A stretch of DNA of 64,000 bases from Melastoma dodecandrum (lineage: Eukaryota; Streptophyta; Magnoliopsida; Myrtales; Melastomataceae), in the NCBI GenBank assembly GCA_029817715.1, contig JARUPY010000271.1, positions 3,224,001 through 3,288,000 on the forward strand. Reading direction: 5' to 3'. Of the stretch, positions 37,539 to 49,200 are shown one piece after another. Numbering within the stretch: the stretch's first letter is position 1; every line of letters starts with the position of its first letter. The translations under genes and the position numbers were made by a program. The notes below the pieces were generated by a model, which was not told where the DNA came from, did not search any database, and saw nothing but the letters and a program-made list of their open reading frames with translations.

Positions 37539-37933
37539 GAGTTTTGTTCCATAATGACGTCATTTGGCGAAATATTTCACCAAATGACGCACTAACGAAA
37601 ATAATTCGCGAACAAACCTACCAAAGTCGGCATTTGTAAGGCCGACTTCGGTTTTGGCGAATAGAAGTCGGCCTTACAAAGGTCGATTTCACCATTTTAG
37701 CAAACGAAGTTTGGGACGCTGGATGAAGGAAGTCGGCCTTTATAAGGCCGACTTCGGTTTTGGAGAGTAAAGTCGGCCTTAAAAAAACCGAATGAATGGT
37801 CCCTTTAGGCTTTTTTTTTTAATTCAAAAAAAAAAGAAATTGAGGAAGTCGGCCTTTGTAAGGCCGACTTAGGTGAGTTAGTTGACAAAATATTTTCTTT
37901 CGTCAAATGACGTCATTATGGAACAAAACACTC
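37539..37933. mobile_element. MITE with ~30-bp terminal inverted repeats and internal palindromes
   Basis: The left end is GAGTTTTGTTCCATAATGAC and continues GTCATTTGGCGAAA. The right end, reverse-complemented, is GAGTGTTTTGTTCCATAATG and continues ACGTCATTTGACGAAA. The repeats differ by a 2-base TG gap and one mismatch. Flanking 8-bp duplications (TTACTTTC) prove insertion and suggest a hAT-type mobiliser; Mutator-type is less likely from the length. The 395-bp interior has no open frame of note. It holds repeated units built on AAGTCGGCCTT...AAGGCCGACTT: near-perfect or perfect palindromes with 11-base arms at 37624-37648, 37730-37754 and 37846-37870, a degenerate one at 37665-37689 and a half unit at 37770-37780. 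I do not recognise the family. Confidence 0.85.
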
Positions 37934-37941
37934 TTACTTTC
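37934..37941. repeat. Right 8-bp target-site duplication of the MITE (TTACTTTC)
   Basis: Identical to 37531-37538; it marks the right insertion boundary. Confidence 0.85.
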
Positions 37942-40727
37942 ACCTCATTTCGTATGTCACACTTACAAATCATAATCGAGGTAAAGAGTTCACGTCTCAT
38001 CGGGCGAAAAATGAAAAAAAAATAATAAAAAAGGCTCACCTTACAGCTAACAAGACAAGGGAATAAAAAAAATGGGCGTTCGTCGCTGTACACAACACAA
38101 TACCCATCAACTTGCTCCCCTCCCGTCGTCCCATCACTTTTTCGGCATGGAAAAACCCCAATACCCCCATTTTCAAAAACCCTACCGTTGCTGCTCATTG
38201 CATGGGCGGTGGATAACATTTAGGAACACGCCTTTTAACTTGTGCTCGTCTAATCGTTTCAAACGGAGCAATTTAAGACTTATAACTAGTTAGTTAACTC
38301 TTCTGGAGCAATGTAAGCACCCCGTGGTGTATAAGCAACATCTTCGAAAGCTCTATGACCTTGACTATTCAAGGTACGACATCATGCATACGATCACCAT
38401 GACCTTAGATGAATGGAAGGGACATGTTGTGTTGCTTCTTTTGGCGGGAGATATCGTTGTCAAAGATAGGGGGGAGGAAGGGGGGGGGGGGGGGGTCTAG
38501 CAAAAGACAAATAAGAGGATTATATTCTGTATCACTCAAAAGTAGACATTGTTGAGGGGGATCCCACCACTTTCTCTCTTTTTTTTCATTTTTGAAACAC
38601 ATGTAACAACGCAAAAAAGCAAAACGTAGGAAGTCTCCCGACTGCCCCATCTCCTGCATCCACGTGGGAAGGGCCTTCGGAAATATGTTTTTGAAAAACT
38701 AATCCCGATCAACGTCGTCATATGCGGGGAGAGACGCGAACACAATGTCGTCGCCTTCATGCCTGCCCGACTAATATTGACCTGGGTGGGGTGGGGGGGG
38801 GAATGAAAGTGACATCCAGCTAACTTACAAACGACGAGAGGTTAGAGCTTCTTGCCAAGGAGGATGACAACGGGAGACTGTATAGTAATGGTACAATAAT
38901 GTTTCCCACGATTATTCAAAACGAATTAAAACTAAATGTTTTTTTGTTCTTTTTGCGGGGGACACTGATTCGAACACCACCACAAAAACCCTGTTCTTTA
39001 CAAAGGTCACTGGAACGCACAGGGGTTTTAGCCGGCAAAAAGGAGCACCCACTAGACCATGTGAACGAACACCGGGTAGAAAGACAAGGAGGCGACAGAC
39101 AACATATGCTACACGCCAATCCAGTAGCCATTGAAATGCAACGATCGATAATGATAAATCGGAGGCGAATAACAATACCACGAAATATGACATGGGAAAA
39201 GAGGACAAGAAGAAGAAGAAGAAAAATATCAGATAATTTTTGAATTCGCAAATGCTGCTGGGGTCATTACCAACGTCACGTCCCCATTAATAATTGGGGG
39301 ATGTAAAAATTTCAAAAAGTATATTGTAGGCTAATTAGTGATGAGGGCGACCCATCCATCTGCTTCAAATGAAGCTCAATTTCCTGACAATGTCCCCTTG
39401 TCAATAATTACCCAACTCTGCATAAACAATAACCCCCACCCCTCCCCTCCTGAAGGGAAAAAAGAAATATCCCATCACAAGTGTATGTGTATATCTTCAT
39501 CTTTGTTTTGAACTCCCATTTATTTGAGTCCAAAATATATATTAGTATAATATGACAGGCTGCTTTATGTTATGTAACAAGAAGAATGTGGGTTTGTGGC
39601 ATGTGTCGTGTCAGTATGTGTTTGGCTGGAAACAGTGGCCAACTCCACTCCACACCCACACCCCTCTCCCCCCCTCTTTTTAATCTATGTCACACAACCT
39701 CAGTCCTCGTCCCAATTAATGTTGTCTCGTGGGTTTCAGAGCTTTTTTCAAACTCCATCTCCAATGCCCGCGCACTACCCACACCAACACCAACACCAAG
39801 CGAGAATTCCGTTGATCAAATTTAATACTCCTCCCTCTTCTTCATCCTCTCCTCTCCATACCCAATTCAAATATTCAGTGTAAAAGTACTTTCACCCCCA
39901 CCGTACCCAACACTTCCCTTCCCCAGCCAGGTGGTTTCAACATTCCTCCAGAAGACCAGAACCATCTAATAGGTATGTATGCATGCTACCAAGAAAGAAT
40001 AAGAGTAGTATGTTATGTATCCCCAGATTTATCCATGATCACTCCATCCATGCATGAAGTTTCTTTGGAGCTTCTCCCCCTTTACTTTGTTTCTCCCCCT
40101 CTCTCTCGTCCCAATAAAGGTCTCGAAACCAATTCGCTGAGAAAAGGCTGCATCCACAGTCACTTACTAATAAGATACCCCCCCTCCCAGTCATCATTCT
40201 GTGGATTCCCCTTCCATTTATAGAGACCTTTCAAGCAAAAAAGCAACTGAACAGCTCCCACTTTCATCCCACAACATATGTGAAGAAAAAGAAGCTCCTA
40301 AATTTTTATGATCACTTTGTTTGGATTGGATTGCAGGAAGGAAGAGTTGGGTGACCCCAGGAAGGATAGAATCCGAGGCAAACTGGGGGTGTTTGGTTTT
40401 TACGTTTGTGGGCGTATTATTGGCTTTCACTGTTGAATAGGGGCCGTGTTGAAGGAGAAACAGTGAACTAATAAAAGGGGGAGGGGGGGTTAAAAAAATA
40501 TATAAGAAAAAACAAAAGAGGGGGAGGGAAAGAGTTTTTGTGGGAATAGTTCGTGGTTTCCTTTTCGTGGGATGCTAAAAAATTTTTCTTTTTATGTGGC
40601 TTTGAGAGGGACTTAGCTTCGGTAAGCGAGTTGAAGAAACTTTGGGGGATATTATAAAGCAAGGGAGGGGGGGAGGAGCGTCGAGGGAAAGACAAGAGGG
40701 AGGTGGTTTTCAGACAATAAAAAAAAT
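37942..40727. other. Intergenic DNA and promoter of the FLP-like MYB gene
   Basis: No gene recognised. A G-rich run lies at about 38478-38493. The last few hundred bases (39590-40727), with CT-rich and GGGA-rich stretches, must include the MYB promoter and leader. Frames seen here are Pro/Arg-rich and unlike any family I know. Confidence 0.4.
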
Positions 40728-43418
40728 ATGCAGGGGACTAAGGGGAAGTCTACGGATAAGAATGAAGACAATGGCAGCACCAAGAAGGAGAGGCATATTG
40801 TCACTTGGTCTCAACAGGTTTGTCTTTGGGGAGGGAGAACTCGTGAACAACACTACTTGCTTGACAGAGTTTATTGATCCTGACGAAGCCGGGTGGATTT
40901 TGAATTCGCAGGAGGATGATATCCTGAGGGAGCAGATTGGTATTCACGGAACTGATAAGTATGAAACCTTACTTCATCCTAGTCAAACTATGTGTGTTCT
41001 GTTTTTGAATGGATATTGGGAGGGTGATTTCTCTGCCTACCTGCCTGACTCGTTTGGTATTTGGTTCATAGCTGGACACTAATTGCATCAAGATTCAAGG
41101 ACAAGACCACAAGGCAGTGCAGGAGGAGGTTTGTCTATCTCTAATGACTTTCTGTCCTTCAGCTTGATTAGGAAAAGCAGCTCGTGATGACAAGAAAAAC
41201 TATTGGCAGATGGTACACGTACTTGAATTCCGATTTCAAGAAAGGAGGATGGACGCCGGAAGAGGACTTGCTCCTATGCGAGGTGATTGTTGCTCTGTAA
41301 ATCCGTGGATCATCTGCAGAAGTAGTCAAATATGAAGTTAAATCGATGAAAAGCAGTCATATGAAAGCAAAAGGAAATAGCGTTGTTCCGACACAGTCCT
41401 TCTGTAAGCATGATATGAAGCAGCAGTCTTTGCAAGCTAAAAAATGCTTACGGCTTTTGCAGGCTCAGAAGGTATTTGGTAACAGGTGGACCGAAATCGC
41501 AAAAGTGGTTTCAGGCAGGTAATTTTATTTCTGGGCGTCCAGCCTCAAGATTCCAGGCATAGATTGGGCTCCTTAGGCAATGGCTTCATTTTGGTGAGCA
41601 CTGCAGGACAGACAATGCGGTGAAAAACCGGTTCACTACCCTCTGCAAGAAGAGAGCAAAATATGAAGCTTTGGCAAAGGAGAACAACTTCCCATTCGTA
41701 AATTCGAACAACAAAAGGGGCACGCCATCCAACAGAGGATTAGAAGGCACATCACGTGATGCCCCCGCCCCTAAAAGAGCAAGGTACTGCGTTAGGATCA
41801 CAATCCTAGACGTGATTTGAAGAGATCCAATATTCCACCATCATGAGGCATTTTAGTCTTCATGCATGCAGAGTCCATAGTCGGGAAGTCATGGAGACAT
41901 GCAACTTAGAAGACAGACGGCATGTCCCAAAGAAAAGCGCGGTAGATGAGAGCTTCAGAAGTCCTTTTGCAGTGTTGGTAGAGAATATCCACAAGCAGAA
42001 TTCAACGAAGCAAGACATCAATAAAGTATCAAACAATGACGATGGTACAACAGAGAGATGACTATCACACATGCTAAATTTAGGTTCGTTTTACTGTTGC
42101 ATTTGATTCATGAGGTCTCCTTTTGTGCTTTGCGGATGATCTGCAGCTAACAAGGTTCAAGGGACATTTCTTAGCAAGGACGATCCAAAAATCACAGCCT
42201 TGATGCAGCAAGCAGCGCTCCTCAGCTCACTAGCACTGAGAGTTAATGAGGAAAGCACGGACCAGACTCTTGAAAGTGCTTGGAAGGCAAGTAGTTCGGT
42301 TCCTTTGAAAGAACATGCATCACACGATCCGAGAATCAGCTGACCATAATGAGAGATTACCTGACAACATTTTTCCAGTATTTCACATTGCTACTGCATT
42401 TGAAAGAAGAATTCCAAACAATAAAGGTCACGAAACACTAAAATAAATTGAAGCACTTTTATGCATGATTTGATGCATCCCGTCGAGTGTGCTGATACTT
42501 ACTTCATGTACACACTGAAATAACCAACTTTGCAGGTCCTAGAAGATTTTCTAAATCAGAACAAGGATGGAGAAATCAACAAAGAAAACACCCACAACTT
42601 TGACTTTCAGGAAGAGGATTTCAAGGACTTACTGAAGGAATTGAGGAGCATTGATGAGGAAAATCGAAGTCAAATATATGCGCTGGCCAATTTGGGGCAG
42701 CCTGAATTGTGTGATGAATCCTCTGTCAGCTCTGAATGCAGCACAGGATCAACTGGCTATCAACTTCCTGTCAATAATGAAACTGCCCAAGTAGGCGACA
42801 ATGAACAACTTCTATCAGAAGCAGATAATTTCCAATCTTGTGAGGAACTGATAAATGAAGCTGGAGTTGTTTCTGTGTCATCAAATGTGGAATTTGGCTC
42901 CCCTCTCCAAGTAACCCCGCTGTTCAGATCCTTAGCAGCAGGGATCCCCAGCCCTAAATTCTCAGAAAGTGTAAGTATTCTTTAGAACTTCTTTTCCCAT
43001 TGGATTCATTTCATGATGAACTTCAAACCTTTCAAATTGCACTTAGGCACGCAAACAAATTAAGAGATGGAGACAGCCAGTCCTGGTTCAAATTTTAGTT
43101 TGCAAGTATGTGTTGGATAAGCACGAGTGTTTCCTGGAAGGGAAACAGATTAACAAACCAGGAAATGTGATTTAGCTAACTTTAAATCTTGAACAAGCAA
43201 AGAAGTTCACCAGCCAATCAATTTTGCTGGCTACATTGCATAATTACCTATTTGTTTTCAGAAAAATGACAATAAATACATTACTGACAAGTTTTTCTCT
43301 TTCTCAGGAAAGGAACTTCATCATGAAGACGCTAGGCATGGAGTCTCCATCACCCATGCCAAACATTAACCCTTCTCACAACCCATCATGCAAAAGAGCC
43401 CTCCTACAGCACCTCTAA
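40728..43418 (+). CDS. FLP: FOUR LIPS/MYB88-type R2R3-MYB transcription factor
   Basis: Nine exons join in phase: 40728-40817, 40912-40958, 41072-41128, 41210-41282, 41463-41518, 41607-41783, about 41872-42044 (or from 41857), 42147-42286, 42536-42970 and the last 43308-43418 as tenth if the short early exons are counted singly. The product is about 452 residues (Arabidopsis FLP 436, MYB88 484). MYB tryptophans are perfectly spaced: R2 W28, W47, W66; R3 W79, W98, F117. The atypical repeat sequence (KDKTTRQCRRRWYTYLNSDF, then GRTDNAVKNRFTTL) is specific to the FLP/MYB88 branch. C-terminal blocks LFRSLAAGIPSPKFSES and ERNFIMKTLGMESPSP are also diagnostic. These nuclear factors stop the symmetric division of stomatal guard mother cells and act in root gravitropism (family knowledge). 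Intron 42287-42535 uses a GC donor (AAG|GCAAGT). Exon 7's start and its weakly conserved linker are the least certain parts. Confidence 0.9.
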
Positions 43419-45684
43419 GACACCCCAAATATTATCACCTTACATTTCCCCAAAGATCCCAATCACTCTGAAACATATCCAGAAAAACCTCCACTTATTT
43501 TCTGGCCATCTCGACTGGAGAATCATCAGCCAGATTGTTAAGGAACACTCTGGCTAATCACCCCGACATCTCGCCCTTTCCTCATTTCCGCCACTATACT
43601 AAATGAGTTACTACATCAGTACTCATAATATAAAACCCACAAAAAAGGGTGGGTTTTTCTTTTCTTTTCAGATTCTTTCGTTTGTTTTGGCCTGAGCTTT
43701 CGTTTTCGGGTGCATTTTTCTACTCCGATACGATTCCTTTCCTTCCATTCCCTTTTTCTTGGTGGATTGCTCATTTTCTGTACAGAACCTGTTGCATAGT
43801 CTAATCTCATTACCCGTGGGAGCTTAGTCAAATACATCAAAGAAAGGCTCATCGCCTGGACTACTACAGATCACACAACGGAGAGAAGAGTGTCATGTTT
43901 TCTTTTTTGTCCATAGGCTACATCCAACCCTGTAATTTTCCATTCTCTGTCTTTTTTTTTTCAGATTTTCCGCATTGTGATATGTACCGGCATGATCCCA
44001 AGGGAAATGGGATAATTGGTTTTTGGTGTGCAAGCAAACCCTCTCTCTGCCCCTCTTCTTCCTACCAACCCCTTCTCCAGCAAAAGCATTTCTCACAATT
44101 CAAACCTAACCAAACCTAACAGCAAGCACAGATGTCGATTATCGACCTTAACACCCGATTTTCGCTTGAAGGACGATCATAATCCACCCACGTCATAACA
44201 ACCATCACAGCAAGAAGTTGGCCACCAGCACGGCGCAAGAAGGGCAGACAATCGAGTAGTTGAGCAAAAGGAAAGGAACTGAGTCAGACCTTCGAATTCG
44301 GGCGGGAAAAAGAGCGACCCCAAGATTCTCAGAATGGCTCACGATGTCAGTGTCCGAAACGAATCCGGGGATTGTGGTAGGGACGATAATAATCGATTTT
44401 AGGGCTGCAGATAGGTCGGACAGGACCGATATTAGAGGTTGCATGGGCCGGTTTGGACCCGGCCTTGGAGTAACCAGTGTCGACCCATAGCCGACAGATC
44501 CTCTGGCTCAACACTTAATCCGCGTATGGGTTGTCGGGTTGGTTACGGGCTATATGATTTTTTACTAGTGACTCGACCGGTCAGCCTATTGAATCAACTC
44601 GGAGGGTCACCCCCCCCATCATTTTTAATAATTTTACAAGCATATTTTTTCGAGTTTTCCCCTCAAATGTCCCGTTCGAGAAAAATTGAGTAAAAAGTGG
44701 TTATAAAAAAATTCTAAATCTACCTAATTAAAGTCGTCATTTGACTTTTAAAACGACCTTAAGTCGTCGTATGAAGTGACGACTTTTAATGGCAATTTTT
44801 GCCCTATTTTGACGACAGTCCTCGCTAAAGACGTCTTTTTCCGATTTTCATTAAAATTGTCACTAAGATTAGGATATTTTAAAAGTCGTTGACAACTTTA
44901 TCTGAGTAGATTTGTAATTATATTTTGTCCCCTCTTTTTTCAATTTTTTCGTTAAACAAGTCACGACATTTAAAAAGCTTCTAGTAGTCACTTGGACCGA
45001 TGACCTTGAAAGTTCTCACTAACGACGACTTTCTCCGAGTTTTCATTAAAATCGACACTAAGACTTTTGGGTGTTTTAAAAGCCACTAACAACTTTAACC
45101 AAGTAAATTTGAAATTTTTATCTCTACTCAATTTTTTCGTTAAATAGGGAATTTTTATTTGACCCGGCTTTTCTGTCTCGTAACCCACCACCTCAACCCT
45201 CTCCTAGGCCTTCAACTGAGCCGAACGGTTTGAATTTCTTTGAGAAACTTTGTTGGGCCTTAATTGGGCCGAAGGAAATTGGCCTAAGAGCCCAAAATGG
45301 AGTGACGCAGACGATAGAAATGGGCGGCGGGGCATTGAAATTACTAAAGTTTGATGCGTGGTTTAATAACGAGAGAGTACAGAACGTATGGAACGATAAC
45401 TCCCAGACGAACACCCCCCCCCCCCCTTCAGTGAAGGGGGTAATTGGATTTGGTGTCATAGGCGGTTCAGTTGATGAATAACCAGTGAAGGGACACAAAC
45501 TTTTGAAATGAGAAAGGAGAATCTCAGTCTTTCATCCCTTTCAAGTTTCATGTTCTGATCTTCCGTTCCCTTGAAGAAACATCGAAACCATTTGTTAATT
45601 ATCAAAGTTCCTAAAAGCAACTCTCTCTTTCTCTAAATACACAAACATTTCGATCCTTGACTATATCCCTCGAAACGAATCACT
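43419..45684. other. Intergenic DNA between the MYB and glutaredoxin genes
   Basis: The genes converge here, so both 3' untranslated regions should lie at the ends. No additional gene was seen. At 44400-44580 there is GGGTCGG/CCGACC-rich sequence of the kind found in short plant elements (AGGGCTGCAGATAGGTCGG start), but the far end could not be defined. A diverged duplication at 44840-45150 is listed separately, and a C14-like run is at about 45414-45427. Confidence 0.4.
44840..45150. repeat. Diverged direct duplication, ~115-bp unit
   Basis: Two segments (about 44840-44958 and 45036-45148) share the order TTTTCATTAAAAT, CACTAAGA, TTTTAAAAG, ACAACTTTA, GTA.ATTTG and CAATTTTTTCGTTAAA with roughly three-quarters identity by eye. 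Both are preceded by GACGACTTT/GACGTCTTT-type motifs. Related AAGTCGTC/GACGACTT inverted motifs lie at 44730-44790. This may be an old tandem duplication inside a non-autonomous element. Confidence 0.6.
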
Positions 45685-46104
45685 TCAAAGCCAGAGTGCC
45701 CCGGCCTCCTTGAGCAGCGGCACCAGCGTCCCGTTGATGTGGGATGCCATGACCCTGTCCATCGCCCCCACGAGCTTCCCCCCTACGAACACCACGGGCA
45801 CCGCCATCCCCCCCGGGGAGTTTATCCCCACCAGCCTCATGAGCGTCCTCTCTATCTCCTTCCCCCTGGGGTCGTGGTCGAGCTCGTACACCGTCGGGTT
45901 CACCCCCATCCCGCAGAAGAGGCGCTTCACCGCGTGGCACATGCAGCACCCGCTCACGCTGAACACAACCACCGCGCTCCCCGTCGCGAGCCTCACTATC
46001 CTCTCCAGTGCATCTCCCCCCCCACAGCCGCTACTCCCGTACTGCACAACGGGACCCCGCAGCGGACCCGGGTAGCAACCCCAAAGGCCGGTCTGGTAAT
46101 GCAT
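45685..46104 (-). CDS. CC-type (ROXY) glutaredoxin
   Basis: A single exon encodes 139 residues. The active site is CCMC (53-56) after VVVFSVSG, diagnostic of the plant-specific CC-type class. The glutathione-binding loop [18 protein letters not shown] (102-119) and [19 protein letters not shown] (121-139) complete the fold. The C-terminal ALWL motif is needed by ROXY proteins for binding TGA transcription factors (family knowledge). CCMC plus GALWL and the MxYQ start resemble ROXY1/ROXY2, which act with TGA factors such as PERIANTHIA in petal and anther development; the exact paralogue is not certain. A Gly/Ser-rich linker (22-30) precedes the domain. The CDS is markedly GC-rich compared with its flanks, which is common for these intronless genes. 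Confidence 0.93.
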   Translation of the reverse strand: MHYQTGLWGCYPGPLRGPVVQYGSSGCGGGDALERIVRLATGSAVVVFSVSGCCMCHAVKRLFCGMGVNPTVYELDHDPRGKEIERTLMRLVGINSPGGMAVPVVFVGGKLVGAMDRVMASHINGTLVPLLKEAGALWL

Positions 46105-46235
46105 TGCCTCTACTAACTAAACTAGAAGCCAATCTCCCGCGAAGACGGAACGTGTTTCCGAGTGGAAGAAGCAGGAAGGGTTTGAGCCGGAGTTGGGTGA
46201 AAAGGAGTTGACGAAGCCGGGGGAAATGGGTGGGA

Positions 46236-46242
46236 ATTTATA
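46236..46242 (-). promoter_or_regulatory. TATA box of the glutaredoxin gene
   Basis: On the minus strand TATAAAT lies about 132 bases upstream of the start codon, a normal distance. A poly-G run (G16-like on the + strand, about 46250-46264) lies just upstream of it. Confidence 0.5.
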
Positions 46243-46264
46243 CAGGGGGGTTGGGGGGGGGGGG

Positions 46265-49200
46265 GCAACATAGTAAATGTGGTTAAAGGATGTTGTCTGA
46301 TGTTGTCGCAGCGCGTGCGATTAAAAAGGATGTTTGTTTTCTCTTCCTCCTGCTGCTGCTGCTGCTGATGCATTAAAAGGATTGTTGTCTCTTACTAAAA
46401 AGAAAGAGTAAGGGGACGAAAGGACAAATTTGTGATAGGGGGTGATGGTGGTGGTGTAAGACTATTACTTTCTTTTATTTTGTACATGAATCAATATTAC
46501 TGTGCCCCAGATTTTGCTCTCTTTTCCCACTTGTTTTTCTTCTTCTTCTCATTATTATTGTTGTTGTTGTTGTTTTACAAGCTAAACAGAAGACTCTTAC
46601 TGACAGATCAATCCATTAGAAAAGAAAACAAAGACTACTCACTTACGTCCATGAGCTCGTACTAACTGGACATGCAAAGGCATTGATATAAAACATAATG
46701 CGTCTAGTTTTGGTTCTTGAAATTGGTGCGTGGTTGCTGGGGTTGTAGAGTTTTTTTTTTTGGGGGGGGGGGTGTAAGTGGGTTGTAGAGTTTTTAAGAG
46801 CATGGTATGCGTAGGGAGTGGGGGGCAGAGGGAACAGAAGTAGAAGGCGGCTAGCCTTAGAAAGTATCCTTGTCTAGTTAAATAAAGGTTGTAGTGTAGT
46901 AGTATGTATATATAGAATTACTTAGTAGGTTAGGATAGGGAGAAAAAGAAACCGAGAAAACTAAAAATGAAGACGAGAAATTATGCCGTGGGACGTGATC
47001 GTGTCAAATAGTAATTTTAGTTCTTTCCTCCGATAGAAAGAAAGTTAAAAAGAGTACAAACAAACCGTCTTAACATGCATGGGCATGCTTCTCTACCTTG
47101 CATCTGCTTTCACTGGTAACAAAAGTTTTTAACAATCTCACACTTATTTCTAAACATTTAGCATCATCATCCCCACCTCGACTATTAACTAAATTAAAAG
47201 CGAATAATCATTAAAAAATTTTCATAATCTCGAACCAAGGTTTGAAAGCAAAGTTCACTCACTGCTTCTTTTATGTGTTTCCTTCGTAAATTTTCATTTA
47301 TAATTTTTGGTTCTCGAGATCCCGGGAAATTTGTTCTCAGACATATTTTAAAATTTTATACTAAAGAAAAAAACTACACTTAAAGTACCTGCTTGTCGTG
47401 CCTGAGCTAATGTTAGCCAAAAGAAAAAAAATAGATTGTCGGCAGGCTCGCTTGCAAAATAATCCTTTTATCGACAAAAAATTTTAAAAGTCAAGCTAGC
47501 TCTAATAAGGAATGCAAATAACCTCTTAATAATATTAATATTAATGACATGTAAAAGGTAAATTCACCTTATTGCAATTAGGAAAGCCTTGGGAATTAAA
47601 ATAATGGAATATATTATTTTAAATTTTAAAAATAAAACATATATGATCTGGATATCCTTTCTTTCTTTTCTAGTTCATTAAATTTGTTGTTGTTGAAGTT
47701 GTGGGGTTGGGGGAGGGGCCGACATCAGTCGCAGGCTTTTTTCGACGGACCCAAAAAGACGGCCGTGTCGGTCCTTTGTTGTCGGCTGATGAGAGGTTTT
47801 CAACCCCCCCTCCCCCTTCTTCCTTTAACCCCTATGATATATACTTTTTCACTTTTTTCTGTTCGACGTTGCGAAAGGCGAACCCGTTCTTTTCTCATTT
47901 CTTTCCTCTCTCTCTCCCCCTCATAAACAAGGGAAGACCGGGAAGCAGGGCACGACAATGTTTGGAGGGGGTCCCCCTGGACTTGTCAATATCCTACCGC
48001 TCGGGAAGAACACCACCACCAGCCGCCCGGCCAACCATGCCTTTTTTGACTAGCGAGATGGTCTTTTGATCTGTCCTGTCGTATAAACTCTAATTCCTTT
48101 CCCAGCTAAAGCTTTTTTGTTGGTGTTCCTCGTCTTTTTACACTGTAGTTTATTTTATTTTATTTTTTTATCATGAAAGTTCTCTTACCCAGATCCTACG
48201 TATGACTGAAGCGTGTAGCAAGTACTACTAACTTAACTACTGCAAAAAAATACACACGCCTTAATAAACATGCCCCCCCGGGGGGGTCACATATGAATAA
48301 ACACTGGACATGAAGCTAATTTACACACACACTCCTTCTCTCTCCTAGCTTTTATGATATTGGTGATACTTTTGTTTAACGAGGAGGGGACTGTTGAACA
48401 TCAAGCTTATGTCAACATTGGAATCCGTTTTAATGATGTCAGTAAGGAGGGGGACAGCATGTCTGCGTCATTGGAAAAGTCAACAAACACTCCATCCCAA
48501 AATAATCATAGCAACAACAACAACAACAACTTCTGCTACTAATCAAGCCCCGTGAGAATGTCCTAACCACATCCTTCACTTCCCAGGGTTTTAAGCCCTA
48601 GACTTTTAATTATCCCGCGATTATAAAGCTTGTCGGGAAAAACCTTTCATTTGGTCACTCGGCGTGACCAACACGGTCCCACGGCTGACGTCAACGTCGT
48701 GTATATTATATATAAAATTGGACTAACACTAATTCGCAGTAGAAAATTAAATTATAGATTAGCTGTAACAATTGAAAGGCAATCCTTCTCAAACCAAAAA
48801 GAGAAAAAGAAAAGAGAAGATAGAGCTGCAAGTGGTTGGGGGGGGGGGGGGGGGGCGCATTTCTTTTGGAATGGCATGCGTTTTCTCTTCGGCTAACCAG
48901 CCTTTCCTGTTTGTCCTTACAACTGAGTCTGTTTTATTACCATGGGGTTGTTGTTCCCTACTTCTATCGTTGTAGCCTAACAGGGCTGCCGGGATTCATT
49001 GGGGGGGTGGGGGGGGGGGGGAAGGAAGTAAAGAAAAAGTAAGGGGCGATATTATTTTTATTAGGGTTCATCCTAAAGCAGTGACACAACAACGAGGGAA
49101 GGCAGCGCATGTCCGAATTTCGAATCGGGGAAACCAAATAATAATCAGCATCTGAACATTGACAAATGGGCTTGGCCGGACTTTGGGCTGAGAAAGAAAC

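Noticed and set aside
38899..39251. Overlapping open frames on both strands of about 100 codons
   Set aside because: No family resemblance on either strand; the 3' part is AAG-repeat encoded Arg/Lys.
40642..41082. Apparent early stop in the MYB gene (continuous frame ending at 41082)
   Set aside because: This frame reads through introns. Splicing at 40817/40912 and 40958/41072 restores an intact MYB domain with perfect Trp spacing, so there is no truncation.
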